NCBI GenBank assembly: GCA_014960805.1
Contig: CP063163.1
Span: 979,001 to 1,043,000 of the forward strand
DNA: 64,000 nucleotides
Source of the DNA: Cytobacillus suaedae
GTDB lineage: Bacteria; Bacillota; Bacilli; Bacillales; Bacillaceae_L
Direction of reading: 5' to 3'
The translations under genes and the position numbers were made by a program. The notes beneath the pieces are model-generated. The model saw nothing but the letters and a program-made list of their open reading frames with translations, searched no databases and was not told the origin of the DNA. This document shows positions 10,095 through 17,266 of the stretch, in pieces. The number at the start of each line of letters is the position of its first letter. Positions within the stretch are counted from its first letter, which is position 1.

Positions 10095-10901
10095 ATGAAA
10101 CAATTCTTCTTGCTATTTATAATGAGTATAGTAGCACTATCAGGTTGCGCTACTCAGCCTGTTACTCAAATGGGAGAGGGGGAAGATATAGTGACTAGCA
10201 ATCCATTACAGTCTTTGGAGACAAGTGTGGATATTCAGGCAGCTTCTGATTCAGCCGATTTCTTTATTAAAGTGAAGAATAAGGGAGAGGAAGATGTCAC
10301 ATTAACATTCAACTCGGGGCAAACGTTTGAAGTGGTAGTAGTAGATGAAAATAACAATGAGGTATACCGCTTTTCTACAGATAAAATGTTTACAATGGCT
10401 TTACGGGACGTCAGAATAAAAGCCGGAGAAGAAAAAACATGGAAGGATAAGTGGGGATACATTAACCAGGAAGGACAAAGAGTAGCACCTGGGGATTATA
10501 AAGCAATTGTCTCAGTAGTTGCTTCCAAACTAAACGGAAATCCGATCGAGAAAAATCAATTAAAAGCAGTAAAGGAATTTATCATTCCAGCACAATCTAC
10601 TTCATTTCGAAACGTCAAAGTAATTGGAAAAGATGGGAAATATGTTGTAAGTGGGGAAGCACGTGTATTTGAAGCTACTTTCTTTTATGCGGTAGAAGAT
10701 GGACATGATTATATTATTCAAGAAACAGTTCAAACGGCAAAAGAAGGAGCACCTAGTTGGTCTGATTTTGAATTTGAAGTAAACATTCCACAAGAAAAGT
10801 TTCCTACAAACGGTGTGCTATTGTTAATGCTATATGAAAGAAGCGCAAAAGATAATTCGGTTGTTAATACTCACCAAGTCGTTTTACAAGAATTTAGATG
10901 A
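10095..10901 (+). CDS. BsuPI-domain lipoprotein (intracellular proteinase inhibitor related)
   Basis: 268 residues. N-terminal signal with lipobox LSGC places the lipidated Cys at residue 18, so it is exported and membrane anchored. The next 115 residues match the BsuPI fold (VTLTFNSGQTFEVVVVDENN, then a KWGYINQEGQRVAPGDY segment). The C-terminal half looks like a Gmad2-type immunoglobulin-like domain (GKYVVSGEARVFEATFFYAV). B. subtilis has the cytoplasmic inhibitor gene ipi at the same place, but that protein lacks a signal and is much shorter, so proteinase inhibition here is not assured. GGAGG precedes the ATG; a strong terminator follows. Confidence 0.85.
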   Translation: MKQFFLLFIMSIVALSGCATQPVTQMGEGEDIVTSNPLQSLETSVDIQAASDSADFFIKVKNKGEEDVTLTFNSGQTFEVVVVDENNNEVYRFSTDKMFTMALRDVRIKAGEEKTWKDKWGYINQEGQRVAPGDYKAIVSVVASKLNGNPIEKNQLKAVKEFIIPAQSTSFRNVKVIGKDGKYVVSGEARVFEATFFYAVEDGHDYIIQETVQTAKEGAPSWSDFEFEVNIPQEKFPTNGVLLLMLYERSAKDNSVVNTHQVVLQEFR

Positions 10902-10902
10902 A

Positions 10903-10932
10903 AATGGTGTCAGGCGATTGCCTGACACCATT
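10903..10932 (+). terminator. Rho-independent terminator after BsuPI gene
   Basis: 13-bp perfect stem aatggtgtcaggc (10903-10915) with gcctgacaccatt (10920-10932), tetraloop gatt, followed by CCTTTTTC. It lies between convergent genes and could act in both directions. Confidence 0.92.
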
Positions 10933-10942
10933 CCTTTTTCAA

Positions 10943-11143
10943 CTAAGATTGCAGTTGATTCAACTGGTCTTGTAATTCGCGAAGTTGTTTCTGTTCAGCT
11001 ACCGTGGAATTGGCATATGCCGAAGATAGTTCATTTTTAGCAACTGCAATTGCTTCTTCTGTACTAACATTTGTTTCTCCGTTAACAGACGACTGAGCAA
11101 TTGCCACGGCTTCACGTGCTCTCTGAAATAATGCGTTACCCAT
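10943..11143 (-). CDS. DUF3813 small protein
   Basis: 66-residue, largely helical, alanine- and glutamine-rich protein starting MGNALFQRAREAVAIAQSSV, typical of the Bacillus DUF3813 family; function unknown. The ATG directly abuts the TAA of the upstream small gene, and its GGAGG lies inside that gene's last codons (7 nt spacing), so the two are translationally coupled. No membrane segment or signal is present. Confidence 0.8.
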   Translation of the reverse strand: MGNALFQRAREAVAIAQSSVNGETNVSTEEAIAVAKNELSSAYANSTVAEQKQLRELQDQLNQLQS

Positions 11144-11296
11144 TTAAACCCCTCCAAGTGAGGATTTCTCGACGTTTTCAGCCTTGCGTGCCTCGGCTTC
11201 AGCATATGTTGAATGGTAAGGGAATTTCTCAGAATACTTTTGTAGTGAATCTACACCTTGTTTGACAAAACGTTTGGATTTACTACTTCTACCCAT
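11144..11296 (-). CDS. Small basic hypothetical protein
   Basis: 50-residue ORF below normal ORF cut-offs. It begins MGRSSKSKRFVKQGVDSLQK and ends EKSSLGGV. AGGGGG lies 8 nt before the ATG, and the stop codon touches the start of the DUF3813 gene, which supports real translation of both. N-terminal Ser/Lys/Arg richness is the only notable trait. No function is recognised. A perfect 16-bp palindrome lies about 50 nt upstream of its start. Confidence 0.7.
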   Translation of the reverse strand: MGRSSKSKRFVKQGVDSLQKYSEKFPYHSTYAEAEARKAENVEKSSLGGV

Positions 11297-11345
11297 TCGT
11301 ATTCCCCCTTCAAATAGCTTACTTTTCGGACGTAATTAATAACGT

Positions 11346-11361
11346 CACACTATATAGTGTG
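11346..11361. promoter_or_regulatory. Perfect 16-bp palindrome upstream of the small-protein pair
   Basis: cacactatatagtgtg, fully self-complementary. It lies between two minus-strand transcription units, upstream of the 11296 start. It could be an operator for an unidentified dimeric regulator; no T-tract follows, so it is not a terminator. Confidence 0.4.
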
Positions 11362-11411
11362 TCTATAGTAAAGGGTGTTATTACGGTAATAATTACTATC
11401 GGGATTCCCAG

Positions 11412-12227
11412 TTAAAACTTAAGTTTTAACACGTCTTCTAAGTATAGTGCAATTCCATCGTCTTCATTAGAAAGAGTAACAGAGGAAGCAATATTTTTTA
11501 GCTGAGGAATCGCATTCCCCATAGCTATTCCATGGCCTGCATACTCAATCATTTCTAGGTCATTATCTTCGTCTCCGAATGCAATGATTCGTGTCTTTGG
11601 GATATTATAATAAGAAGCAACCTTTTCGATACCTACTGCCTTATTTAAACCAGATTTTACAATTTCAATAACATGAAATGGTGCAGCCCAACGACGATGG
11701 TCAATCACTTCAGCATGTACATCAGACAAGTGTTTTCGAATATGTTCTACTTGGGATTCCTCTGCATGAATTAGCACCGATGTTGGATCGTTTTTTAAAA
11801 TAGTACGCAGATCCCCCGTTTCAATCTTAGGATCGCCCATTCCAAAAATATCAAGTAACTTTTCGTCATGATAGTGGAAGTACACATCATCCATTACTTC
11901 AGCTAAAATATTTTTAGCTTTAAATGCTTCACTTGCTTCAACGATATCTTTAACAACATGCAAATCTAATGGATTATGGTGCATACCCCAACTATCCTTC
12001 AAAGGATGATGTACAAAGGCTCCATTAAAATTAACAATGGGTGTTGTTAAACCAAGCTCCTGGTAGTACATTGAACTGGAACGAAAAGGACGACCGGTAG
12101 CAATCATTACATGGTGACCTTGCTGTTTGGCAGCTTCAATTGCTTTTTTATTACGTTCTGAAATTTTCTTGTTATCGGTTAAAAGCGTTCCATCTAAATC
12201 GAGTGCAATTAAATGTTTTTTCGTCAT
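11412..12227 (-). CDS. yitU: Cof-type HAD family hydrolase
   Basis: 271-residue phosphatase of the HAD superfamily, Cof subfamily with a type IIB cap. Motif I is DLDGTLL (9-15) with the nucleophile Asp; motif II is in IATGRP (about 42-47); motif III Lys lies in the GLNKAVG segment (about 192-198); motif IV is FGDEDNDLEMI (about 216-226). Such enzymes dephosphorylate sugar phosphates, FMN precursors or pyridoxal phosphate; the substrate cannot be told from sequence. AGGGGA precedes the ATG. Position corresponds to yitU of B. subtilis, reported among candidate flavin-pathway phosphatases. Divergent from yitV. Confidence 0.92.
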   Translation of the reverse strand: MTKKHLIALDLDGTLLTDNKKISERNKKAIEAAKQQGHHVMIATGRPFRSSSMYYQELGLTTPIVNFNGAFVHHPLKDSWGMHHNPLDLHVVKDIVEASEAFKAKNILAEVMDDVYFHYHDEKLLDIFGMGDPKIETGDLRTILKNDPTSVLIHAEESQVEHIRKHLSDVHAEVIDHRRWAAPFHVIEIVKSGLNKAVGIEKVASYYNIPKTRIIAFGDEDNDLEMIEYAGHGIAMGNAIPQLKNIASSVTLSNEDDGIALYLEDVLKLKF

Positions 12228-12418
12228 AAATTCCCCTTTATGATTTTTGTTAGTATATTCAACTTCTACTTTTAATTGTAACAGAAAAATAATGGAAGAA
12301 AGTATATATGCTTATCTTATGTACAAGAACTATAATTTAATGCTAAGCATATTTTCTTACAAAAAATAGGATGTGGTGGTACACTAGGTTTATGTTACGA
12401 AAAAAGGAGTATTAAACG

Positions 12419-13186
12419 ATGATTTTAGTAGATAAGCAAAAGATAGCTGACATACCAGTCCTTCATGTAGTGAAAGAAGAGCTAAAGGATGAAAGCCTAC
12501 CATTTATAGTGTTCATCCATGGCTTTACCAGTGCAAAGGAACATAACCTACATTATGGATATTTGTTAGCTGAGGCAGGATTTCGTGTAGTCCTACCTGA
12601 TGCCCTTTATCATGGTGAAAGGGAGGATTCGAATGTAGTTGAGCAAGAGCTGAACTTTAGATTTTGGGACATTGTTATAAATGAAATAAAAGAATTAGAA
12701 GTCATTAAAAATGACTTGATCGGCAAAGGTTTAGTTGACTCTGGGCGGATTGGTGTTGTTGGCACATCAATGGGCGGAATTACAACCCTTGGAGCACTTA
12801 CTCAATATGAATGGATCAAGGCGGCCGTCAGTTTAATGGGCAGTCCATTTTATGAAAAGTTTTTACAAGGGCAAATAGCCGAGTTGAAAAGAGTAGGAAT
12901 TAACATTCCACTTAATGAGGAACAGCTTGAAGAACAATACGAAAAATTACGTACATATGACTTGAGCCTTCAACCTGAAAAATTATCAAATCGTCCACTA
13001 TTGTTTTGGCATGGTGAAAAAGATGAAGTGGTTCCATTCCATTTTACATATCAATTTTATAATGAAGTAAAATCTCAATATGAAAACCAAGAACGCATCC
13101 AATTCATTGTAGACCACCACGCCGACCATAAAGTATCACGTGAAGGTTTACTAGCAACGATAGAGTGGTTTAAAACATATTTGTAG
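12419..13186 (+). CDS. yitV: Alpha/beta hydrolase, YitV-type esterase
   Basis: 255-residue alpha/beta hydrolase of the dienelactone hydrolase/prolyl-oligopeptidase-like group. The oxyanion loop is FIHGFTSAKEHN (about 38-49), the nucleophile elbow GTSMGG centres on Ser near residue 118, the acid is Asp in WHGEKDEVVPF (about 198-208), and the base is probably a His in VDHHADHKV. No signal peptide, so cytoplasmic. Substrate unknown. AAGGAG precedes the ATG. Followed by structured repeat C. Confidence 0.9.
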   Translation: MILVDKQKIADIPVLHVVKEELKDESLPFIVFIHGFTSAKEHNLHYGYLLAEAGFRVVLPDALYHGEREDSNVVEQELNFRFWDIVINEIKELEVIKNDLIGKGLVDSGRIGVVGTSMGGITTLGALTQYEWIKAAVSLMGSPFYEKFLQGQIAELKRVGINIPLNEEQLEEQYEKLRTYDLSLQPEKLSNRPLLFWHGEKDEVVPFHFTYQFYNEVKSQYENQERIQFIVDHHADHKVSREGLLATIEWFKTYL

Positions 13187-13210
13187 AAAAGTTATTAACC
13201 TGTAACTCGG

Positions 13211-13335
13211 CCCGTTCCTTTGCGCTGCAGGCACTTGCTTTCCGCGGGGAGGAAGTCAAGCCTCCTCGCCGTTCCGTCTGCGGGGTCTCGACCTTTCCTC
13301 TGCTTGCCGCAGGAGTCAAGTGCCTTCCGCTCCAA
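13211..13335 (-). repeat. GC-rich structured intergenic repeat, copy C (short form)
   Basis: About 125 bp in inverse orientation to A and B, without the optional module. The inner stem read on the minus strand is GTCGAG with CTTGAC (one G-U pair), another variant that keeps pairing. It lies between convergent yitV and yitW. Confidence 0.9.
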
Positions 13336-13390
13336 TTCACTCTCTGCTTAATAATAAATACAACACTTTTTACCTAACTAACCTATAAAA

Positions 13391-13419
13391 AAGAACTCCC
13401 CTAACCTTTGGGAGTTCTT
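13391..13419 (-). terminator. Terminator of yitW
   Basis: Stem aagaactccc (13391-13400) with gggagttctt (13410-13419). On the minus strand TTTTTT follows directly after the stem. Confidence 0.88.
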
Positions 13420-13427
13420 CAAATTTT

Positions 13428-13739
13428 TTATCTAATTCCTAATGCAATTTTTGCGTAACGTGACATTCGATCTTTAGACCAAGGTGGATTCCAAACAATA
13501 TCAACTTCTGTTTCTTTTACTTCGGGTAGATCAGCAAGTGATGCTTTTACACTGTCAACAATGGTCCCTGCTAATGGACAACCCATTGAAGTAAGTGTCA
13601 TTGTAACTGTTGCTTTTCCTTCATCATCCATGTCAACTCCATAGACTAACCCCAAATTTACGATGTCAATTCCTAGCTCTGGGTCAAGAACTGTCTCGAG
13701 TGCACCCATAATATTTTCTTCTAATGCTTTGTCTATCAT
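13428..13739 (-). CDS. yitW: MIP18/DUF59 metal-sulfur cluster assembly protein
   Basis: 103-residue SufT/MIP18-like protein thought to help mature iron-sulfur proteins. Key features: DPELGIDIVNLGLVYGV (about 18-34), the conserved Cys in MTLTSMGCPLA (about 47-57) and the C-terminal WNPPWSKDRMS. GGAGG lies 8 nt before the ATG. It is monocistronic with its own terminator. Position matches yitW. A paralogue with about half the same residues lies immediately upstream in the Fnr-controlled operon. Confidence 0.93.
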   Translation of the reverse strand: MIDKALEENIMGALETVLDPELGIDIVNLGLVYGVDMDDEGKATVTMTLTSMGCPLAGTIVDSVKASLADLPEVKETEVDIVWNPPWSKDRMSRYAKIALGIR

Positions 13740-13831
13740 CTCTTCAACCTCCGAACATTTAGTTACTTTTATAGTATAGCGTATTCGAGTTTATATAGAA
13801 AATAAGTTGTCCTATTGACCTTTTTCTACTC

Positions 13832-14131
13832 TTAATATCCGCGCAACTGTTTTAATGCTTCTTCACTCATGCGATCAGGTGACCATATAGGATTCCAAAC
13901 AACCTCAACATCAACGGTCTTTACTTCATGTAACTCAGCCACAGCATGTTTAACACCACCGACAATACTATCGTGTAAAGGGCATCCAGGCGTTGTTAAA
14001 GTCATCTTGATAACAACATCACCGGCTTCTTCACTTACATCATATATTAACCCTAAGTCAACAATATTTATGTTAAGCTCAGGATCAATAACTTTCTTTA
14101 GTTGGTCATTTATTTTTACCAGGAATGACAT
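13832..14131 (-). CDS. Second MIP18/DUF59 metal-sulfur assembly protein, in Fnr operon
   Basis: 99-residue paralogue of the YitW-type protein: DPELNINIVDLGLIYDV (about 16-32), the conserved Cys in MTLTTPGCPLH and the WNPIWSPDRMS end. It is the last gene of a four-gene operon (two DUF2249 genes, a membrane protein, this gene) with gaps of -4, 12 and 15 nt. The operon promoter carries an Fnr box, so this copy is probably used under oxygen limitation, whereas the neighbouring copy has its own unit. A link to iron-sulfur or haem maturation for anaerobic respiration is inferred. Confidence 0.88.
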   Translation of the reverse strand: MSFLVKINDQLKKVIDPELNINIVDLGLIYDVSEEAGDVVIKMTLTTPGCPLHDSIVGGVKHAVAELHEVKTVDVEVVWNPIWSPDRMSEEALKQLRGY

Positions 14132-14146
14132 TAGAAACCCTCCTTC

Positions 14147-15388
14147 TTATTTACGTAATACAGCGAAAATTCTATAACAATAAAACATTGTTGCAATGCT
14201 TTGAATTCCCTGACTTACAATAAACACCATTTGATTGGACATTAGGTAAGATAGTACTATTCCGATACTACCTAGCATGAATCCTGCAAAAATCAGCACA
14301 CTCGCTTTTTCATTCATCATATCCTTTAGAGTGGGTACATTAGTTTTACCTATAAGTTTGCTATAACGATGTGTCCACCATAAAAAGGGGACGATTTTAT
14401 AAAGATAACCAGCGATACTAAATATAATCCACATATAAATATAGAGGTAAATCAATATTCCAAAGACAGCATAGTGTTCCGGGAAAAAGCCTATCAATGT
14501 AGCACTAATGTGAATAAGCAATCCTATTCCGATTGCGATTAAGGAAAAAGTAAAAGGCTTATCAAGTTTTTTCTTAAGACGAGTTTTAAGGATTTTATAA
14601 ATATGGAAAGAAAATGTTCCAAAACCAAGCGTTAATAGTAACATGCCGAACTGAAATAAACCGTCACTTGCATTATTAAAACTAATAACCGTTATAACTA
14701 GACCTGTTAAATAGAAGGATAATACCCACTTACTAAGATCCATTGAGAAACCGTGTGCTAATGAAAACATAGGTACCATCTTGTATGAAAAGCCGAATAT
14801 TAATAAAGTAAACCAACCTGTTACACCAAGAAGTATATGGCTCTTTAGAAGAAACATATGATTTAGGCCTACGCTAGTGGACATATTTATTGCTAATAAA
14901 AGACCAAGTAGAATCGTAAGTAACAAACAAAGAAGTGCACAGCCAACAAAGACAGTAAGGATATTTTTGGCTACTTGCTGTTTCATGGTCATAAACATTT
15001 GGAAAAGAAACATTAGTATACCTATTACAGATAGCACAGCCCCATAGAGAATGAGGGAAGGAAAGACATATAAGGCAATCGAAAGCAATGTAATTCCGAC
15101 AGAACTTACTGCAAATTGAAGAAAACCAAAACGTTCACTCCAGATTTTTGTTAAAAATGCGACAGGAACTAGCTGATACATTGATCCCATTGCAATCATA
15201 AGTGCCCATCCGAGTACTAGTAAATGAGCAGCTGACCACAGACTTGGAGTTCTAAAAATGCCATTTACCACAAATTGTCCTGAAAAAAGGATTATCAACT
15301 GAGAACTAATAAATGCAAATAATGCATAAAGTATGAATGAGAGTGGCAGCTTAATGTTCGTTTCTGTACCAAATTGTTGAGGTATCAT
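14147..15388 (-). CDS. Polytopic membrane protein, NnrS / haem-copper oxidase subunit I-like
   Basis: 413-residue integral membrane protein with about 12 hydrophobic segments throughout its length. Several membrane-located His residues (SAAHLLVLGWALMIAMGSMY near 53-72, LKSHILLGVTGWF near 183-195, MFSLAHGF) resemble the haem-ligand helices of cbb3/NO-reductase-like or NnrS-like proteins, but a full metal-ligand set is not evident. It sits in an Fnr-controlled operon with DUF2249 and DUF59 proteins, so a role in nitric oxide or nitrite metabolism is inferred. It could instead be a haem or metal carrier. Specific function not assigned. Confidence 0.7.
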   Translation of the reverse strand: MIPQQFGTETNIKLPLSFILYALFAFISSQLIILFSGQFVVNGIFRTPSLWSAAHLLVLGWALMIAMGSMYQLVPVAFLTKIWSERFGFLQFAVSSVGITLLSIALYVFPSLILYGAVLSVIGILMFLFQMFMTMKQQVAKNILTVFVGCALLCLLLTILLGLLLAINMSTSVGLNHMFLLKSHILLGVTGWFTLLIFGFSYKMVPMFSLAHGFSMDLSKWVLSFYLTGLVITVISFNNASDGLFQFGMLLLTLGFGTFSFHIYKILKTRLKKKLDKPFTFSLIAIGIGLLIHISATLIGFFPEHYAVFGILIYLYIYMWIIFSIAGYLYKIVPFLWWTHRYSKLIGKTNVPTLKDMMNEKASVLIFAGFMLGSIGIVLSYLMSNQMVFIVSQGIQSIATMFYCYRIFAVLRK

Positions 15389-15400
15389 TTACATCAACCC

Positions 15401-15607
15401 TTATTTAGTGATTTCAATTTGAAAACTTCCATCTTCACGTTCGGAAGTAGTATGCTTGTAGCCACTTTCATCAAGCTGCTCATATAGAAACATGGGTCTA
15501 CGATCATTTATGATAGTTAACGTTTCGCCACTTTTAAGTTCTTCCAAAGCTTGTAAAGTTCTCATCATAGGCTGAGGAGGCTCAAGCCCACGGTTATCGA
15601 GTATCAT
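15401..15607 (-). CDS. DUF2249 domain protein (second of operon)
   Basis: 68-residue protein with a SirA/TusA-like fold pattern: LDNRGLEPPQPMMRTLQALE at the start, then ELKSGETLTIINDRRPMFLYEQL and a C-terminal beta segment. The TusA-type catalytic Cys is replaced by Glu (EPPQP rather than CPxP), as usual in DUF2249, so sulfur transfer is unlikely. Its ATG overlaps the TGA of the preceding DUF2249 gene (ATGA), indicating coupling. DUF2249 genes commonly travel with nitrite/nitric-oxide genes; the biochemical role is unknown. Confidence 0.85.
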   Translation of the reverse strand: MILDNRGLEPPQPMMRTLQALEELKSGETLTIINDRRPMFLYEQLDESGYKHTTSEREDGSFQIEITK

Positions 15608-15855
15608 GATTCAACACCTCGTTTTACAAAGGTTACTTTCCAGTGTTTCTTCTCGATTTCTTCTGCTTCATGGGTAAAGCCTTTTGCTTTCATCACCGCA
15701 AATAAAGGAATTGGTTTGAAAGGTGCGTGTAGAATAAAAGTGTCACCTTGCTCAAGTGACTGAATTGCCTCCATAATTTTTTGGAACGGCTCGAGTTTAT
15801 TTTTTAAATCCTCTCTTACATCTAATTCAACAATTCTTTCAGTGCTTTGATCCAT
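15604..15855 (-). CDS. DUF2249 domain protein (first of operon)
   Basis: 83 residues with the DUF2249 pattern: ELDVREDLKNKLEPFQKIME, then SLEQGDTFILHAPFKPIPLF and a C-terminal HWKVTFVKR strand. No Cys in the active-site position. AGGAGG lies 8 nt before the ATG. It is the first gene after a near-ideal Fnr-dependent promoter. It forms an ATGA overlap with the next gene. Probably a small cytoplasmic partner or carrier protein in an anaerobic nitrogen-oxide pathway (inferred from regulation and company). Confidence 0.85.
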   Translation of the reverse strand: MDQSTERIVELDVREDLKNKLEPFQKIMEAIQSLEQGDTFILHAPFKPIPLFAVMKAKGFTHEAEEIEKKHWKVTFVKRGVES

Positions 15856-15888
15856 TTAAAAGACCTCCTAAAATTGTTTCCTACCTTT

Positions 15889-15931
15889 ATGATAATCATT
15901 TTCACTCTTGGAGAATGTGATTTGAATCACA
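15889..15931 (-). promoter_or_regulatory. Fnr-type promoter of the DUF2249/membrane/DUF59 operon
   Basis: Perfect box TGTGA-N6-TCACA at 15916-15931. On the minus strand a -10 TATCAT lies at 15894-15889, exactly 21 nt after the box, so the box centre is at -41.5 of a start near 15882. No -35 hexamer, as expected for class II activation. Confidence 0.85.
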
Positions 15932-15966
15932 AGTATTAAATAAATCTTTAAGAAAAGATGTACATA

Positions 15967-16001
15967 AAAAATCACAGAAGCTTAGGCATTCTGTGATTTT
16001 T
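15967..16001 (-). terminator. Terminator overlapping the stop of the zinc-ribbon gene
   Basis: 13-bp perfect stem (15967-15979 with 15989-16001, aaaaatcacagaa / ttctgtgattttt). On the minus strand a T-run follows. The TAA at 15984-15982 lies in the loop, so the last sense codons form the ascending arm. Confidence 0.85.
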
Positions 16002-16134
16002 CATTAAAAGAATCTGCGCATGTGAAACATAGAATTGTTTTTGTTTGATCATCTACTATTCCGTTAAAAAAACCATTTAAACAATGAATCTCTTTTTTGC
16101 ATTGTTGACAATAGCCAATATGTTCTTCCATCAT
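15982..16134 (-). CDS. Small zinc-ribbon type protein
   Basis: 50-residue (49 if the second Met is used) ORF below usual cut-offs. Two CxxC pairs are visible: YCQQCKKEIHC and LCFTCADSF, the pattern of a small treble-clef or zinc ribbon. AGGAGG precedes tandem ATGs (4 and 7 nt spacing; the second fits better). It has its own terminator, which overlaps the stop. An Fnr box upstream (16213-16228) points mainly the other way, but a weak -10-like TACTAG at 16191-16186 sits at the right distance for divergent activation. Function unknown. Confidence 0.75.
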   Translation of the reverse strand: MMEEHIGYCQQCKKEIHCLNGFFNGIVDDQTKTILCFTCADSFNEKSQNA

Positions 16135-16212
16135 TATTCCTCCTCTAGCATACTACTTTCTATTATTATATCTAGAGTTTTGACCCTAGTATGATAAAAA
16201 ACATGGCACACT

Positions 16213-16255
16213 AGTGATTTTGTTCACTTTAGATATAGAGATAGCCACTTACAAT
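16213..16255 (+). promoter_or_regulatory. Fnr-type promoter of the third DUF2249 gene
   Basis: Symmetric box AGTGA-N6-TCACT at 16213-16228, then exactly 21 nt, then -10 TACAAT at 16250-16255. Predicted start about 16262. Confidence 0.8.
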
Positions 16256-16293
16256 GAAGCTAGTAAAACTTTTAATTACAGGAGGAGTTCATA

Positions 16294-16527
16294 ATGATTC
16301 AATTCGCAGCCAAAATTAATGCCCCTGATTTTCCACCTAGAGAGAAACACCCAAGGATATTTAACATGTTTGATGGATTAAACTCAGGTGAGTTCATGGA
16401 ATTATCCAATGATCATGATCCAAGACCACTTCAATACCAATTCATGATGGAGAGAAAAGACCAATTTACATGGGAGTACCTAGAAGAAGGTCCAGAAGTA
16501 TGGCGAGTGTCTATTGGAAAAAAATAA
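16294..16527 (+). CDS. DUF2249 domain protein (third copy)
   Basis: 77 residues with the DUF2249 layout: FAAKINAPDFPPREKHPRIF, then FDGLNSGEFMELSNDHDPRP and a C-terminal FTWEYLEEGPEVWRVSIGKK. It is divergent from the four-gene operon and has its own Fnr-type promoter. AGGAGG sits 8 nt before the ATG. The His/Asp-rich NDHDPRPL stretch is typical of this family and may bind metal (inference). A hairpin follows the stop, but mobA begins about 100 nt downstream on the same strand, so read-through is possible. Confidence 0.87.
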   Translation: MIQFAAKINAPDFPPREKHPRIFNMFDGLNSGEFMELSNDHDPRPLQYQFMMERKDQFTWEYLEEGPEVWRVSIGKK

Positions 16528-16540
16528 GTGTTTGAATTGG

Positions 16541-16561
16541 GCCCTTACAATTTGTAGGGGC
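16541..16561 (+). terminator. Terminator after third DUF2249 gene
   Basis: Stem gcccttaca (16541-16549) with tgtaggggc (16553-16561, one G-U pair), followed by TTTTCTTCTT. Confidence 0.8.
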
Positions 16562-16628
16562 TTTTCTTCTTGATTTAAGTTATCATAACCGATATTATTT
16601 GGTTAAAAATGAAAGTGGGTGGAGGGCT

Positions 16629-17219
16629 TTGAAGGACCTGAGCTTACAACTGGGTGGAATTATACTTGCTGGTGGGGAGTCAAGAAGGTTTGGTAGCCCA
16701 AAGGCACTAGCGCGTTGTAAAAATCGCTATTTTATCGAATATGCAATTCAAGCAATAGAGGAATTAACCAACGAAATGGTAATTATTAGTCACAACTCAA
16801 TCAAAAGTGAGTTAAATAGGGTAACAACTATTCCAGTAATCGAAGATTTACCACAGTATAAGGGGAAAGGTCCTTTAGCTGGTATAGCAACAGGTATAAA
16901 GTATCTTCAATCTGATTGGAATATTGTACTCCCATGTGATACACCTAATATCACCAATCTTGAGATTATGTTTCTTATAAAACATATCCAGTTAGATGTA
17001 GATGCAATAATCCCTGTTGTAAAAGGAAGAATTCAACCTCTAATTGGAGTATATCATTCAAGTGTAGTAAGTGAGGTCATTGAGATCCTAGAATCTGATC
17101 AATATAAAATGATGAAACTGTTAGATCAACTACGAGTAACGTATGTACCTTTTGAAGATGAACAACCCTTTCAAAATATAAATGACTTAGAAGAATTTCA
17201 GAAACTAAAGGATAAATAG
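16629..17219 (+). CDS. mobA: Molybdenum cofactor guanylyltransferase MobA
   Basis: Transfers GMP from GTP to molybdopterin to form the bis-MGD cofactor of nitrate reductase-type enzymes. Nucleotidyltransferase signature GGIILAGGESRRFGSPKAL lies near the N-terminus, PLAGIATGIKYL in the middle, and the metal-binding PCDTPN about 35 residues later. Start is uncertain: the frame is open from a TTG at 16599 without ribosome site; TTG 16629 follows GGTGGAGG closely (3-6 nt) and gives the usual 9-residue lead before the signature, so it is chosen. Neighbours moeA/mobB/moaE/moaD and Fnr sites support the role. Confidence 0.88.
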   Translation: MKDLSLQLGGIILAGGESRRFGSPKALARCKNRYFIEYAIQAIEELTNEMVIISHNSIKSELNRVTTIPVIEDLPQYKGKGPLAGIATGIKYLQSDWNIVLPCDTPNITNLEIMFLIKHIQLDVDAIIPVVKGRIQPLIGVYHSSVVSEVIEILESDQYKMMKLLDQLRVTYVPFEDEQPFQNINDLEEFQKLKDK

Positions 17220-17260
17220 TGATAAAATTCACATTCATCTTATAGTTAACTAGATATAAT
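17218..17260 (+). promoter_or_regulatory. Fnr-type promoter of a candidate small RNA
   Basis: Box AGTGA-N6-TCACA (17218-17233), overlapping the mobA stop codon. Then exactly 21 nt and a consensus -10 TATAAT at 17255-17260. Start predicted near 17267. No coding gene follows before a strong terminator. Confidence 0.8.
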
Positions 17261-17266
17261 GAACGT

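Noticed and set aside
10834-11205. ORFs at 10834-11040 (+) and 10999-11205 (-)
   Set aside because: They run through a terminator and across the DUF3813 and 50-residue genes, which have good ribosome sites in another frame.
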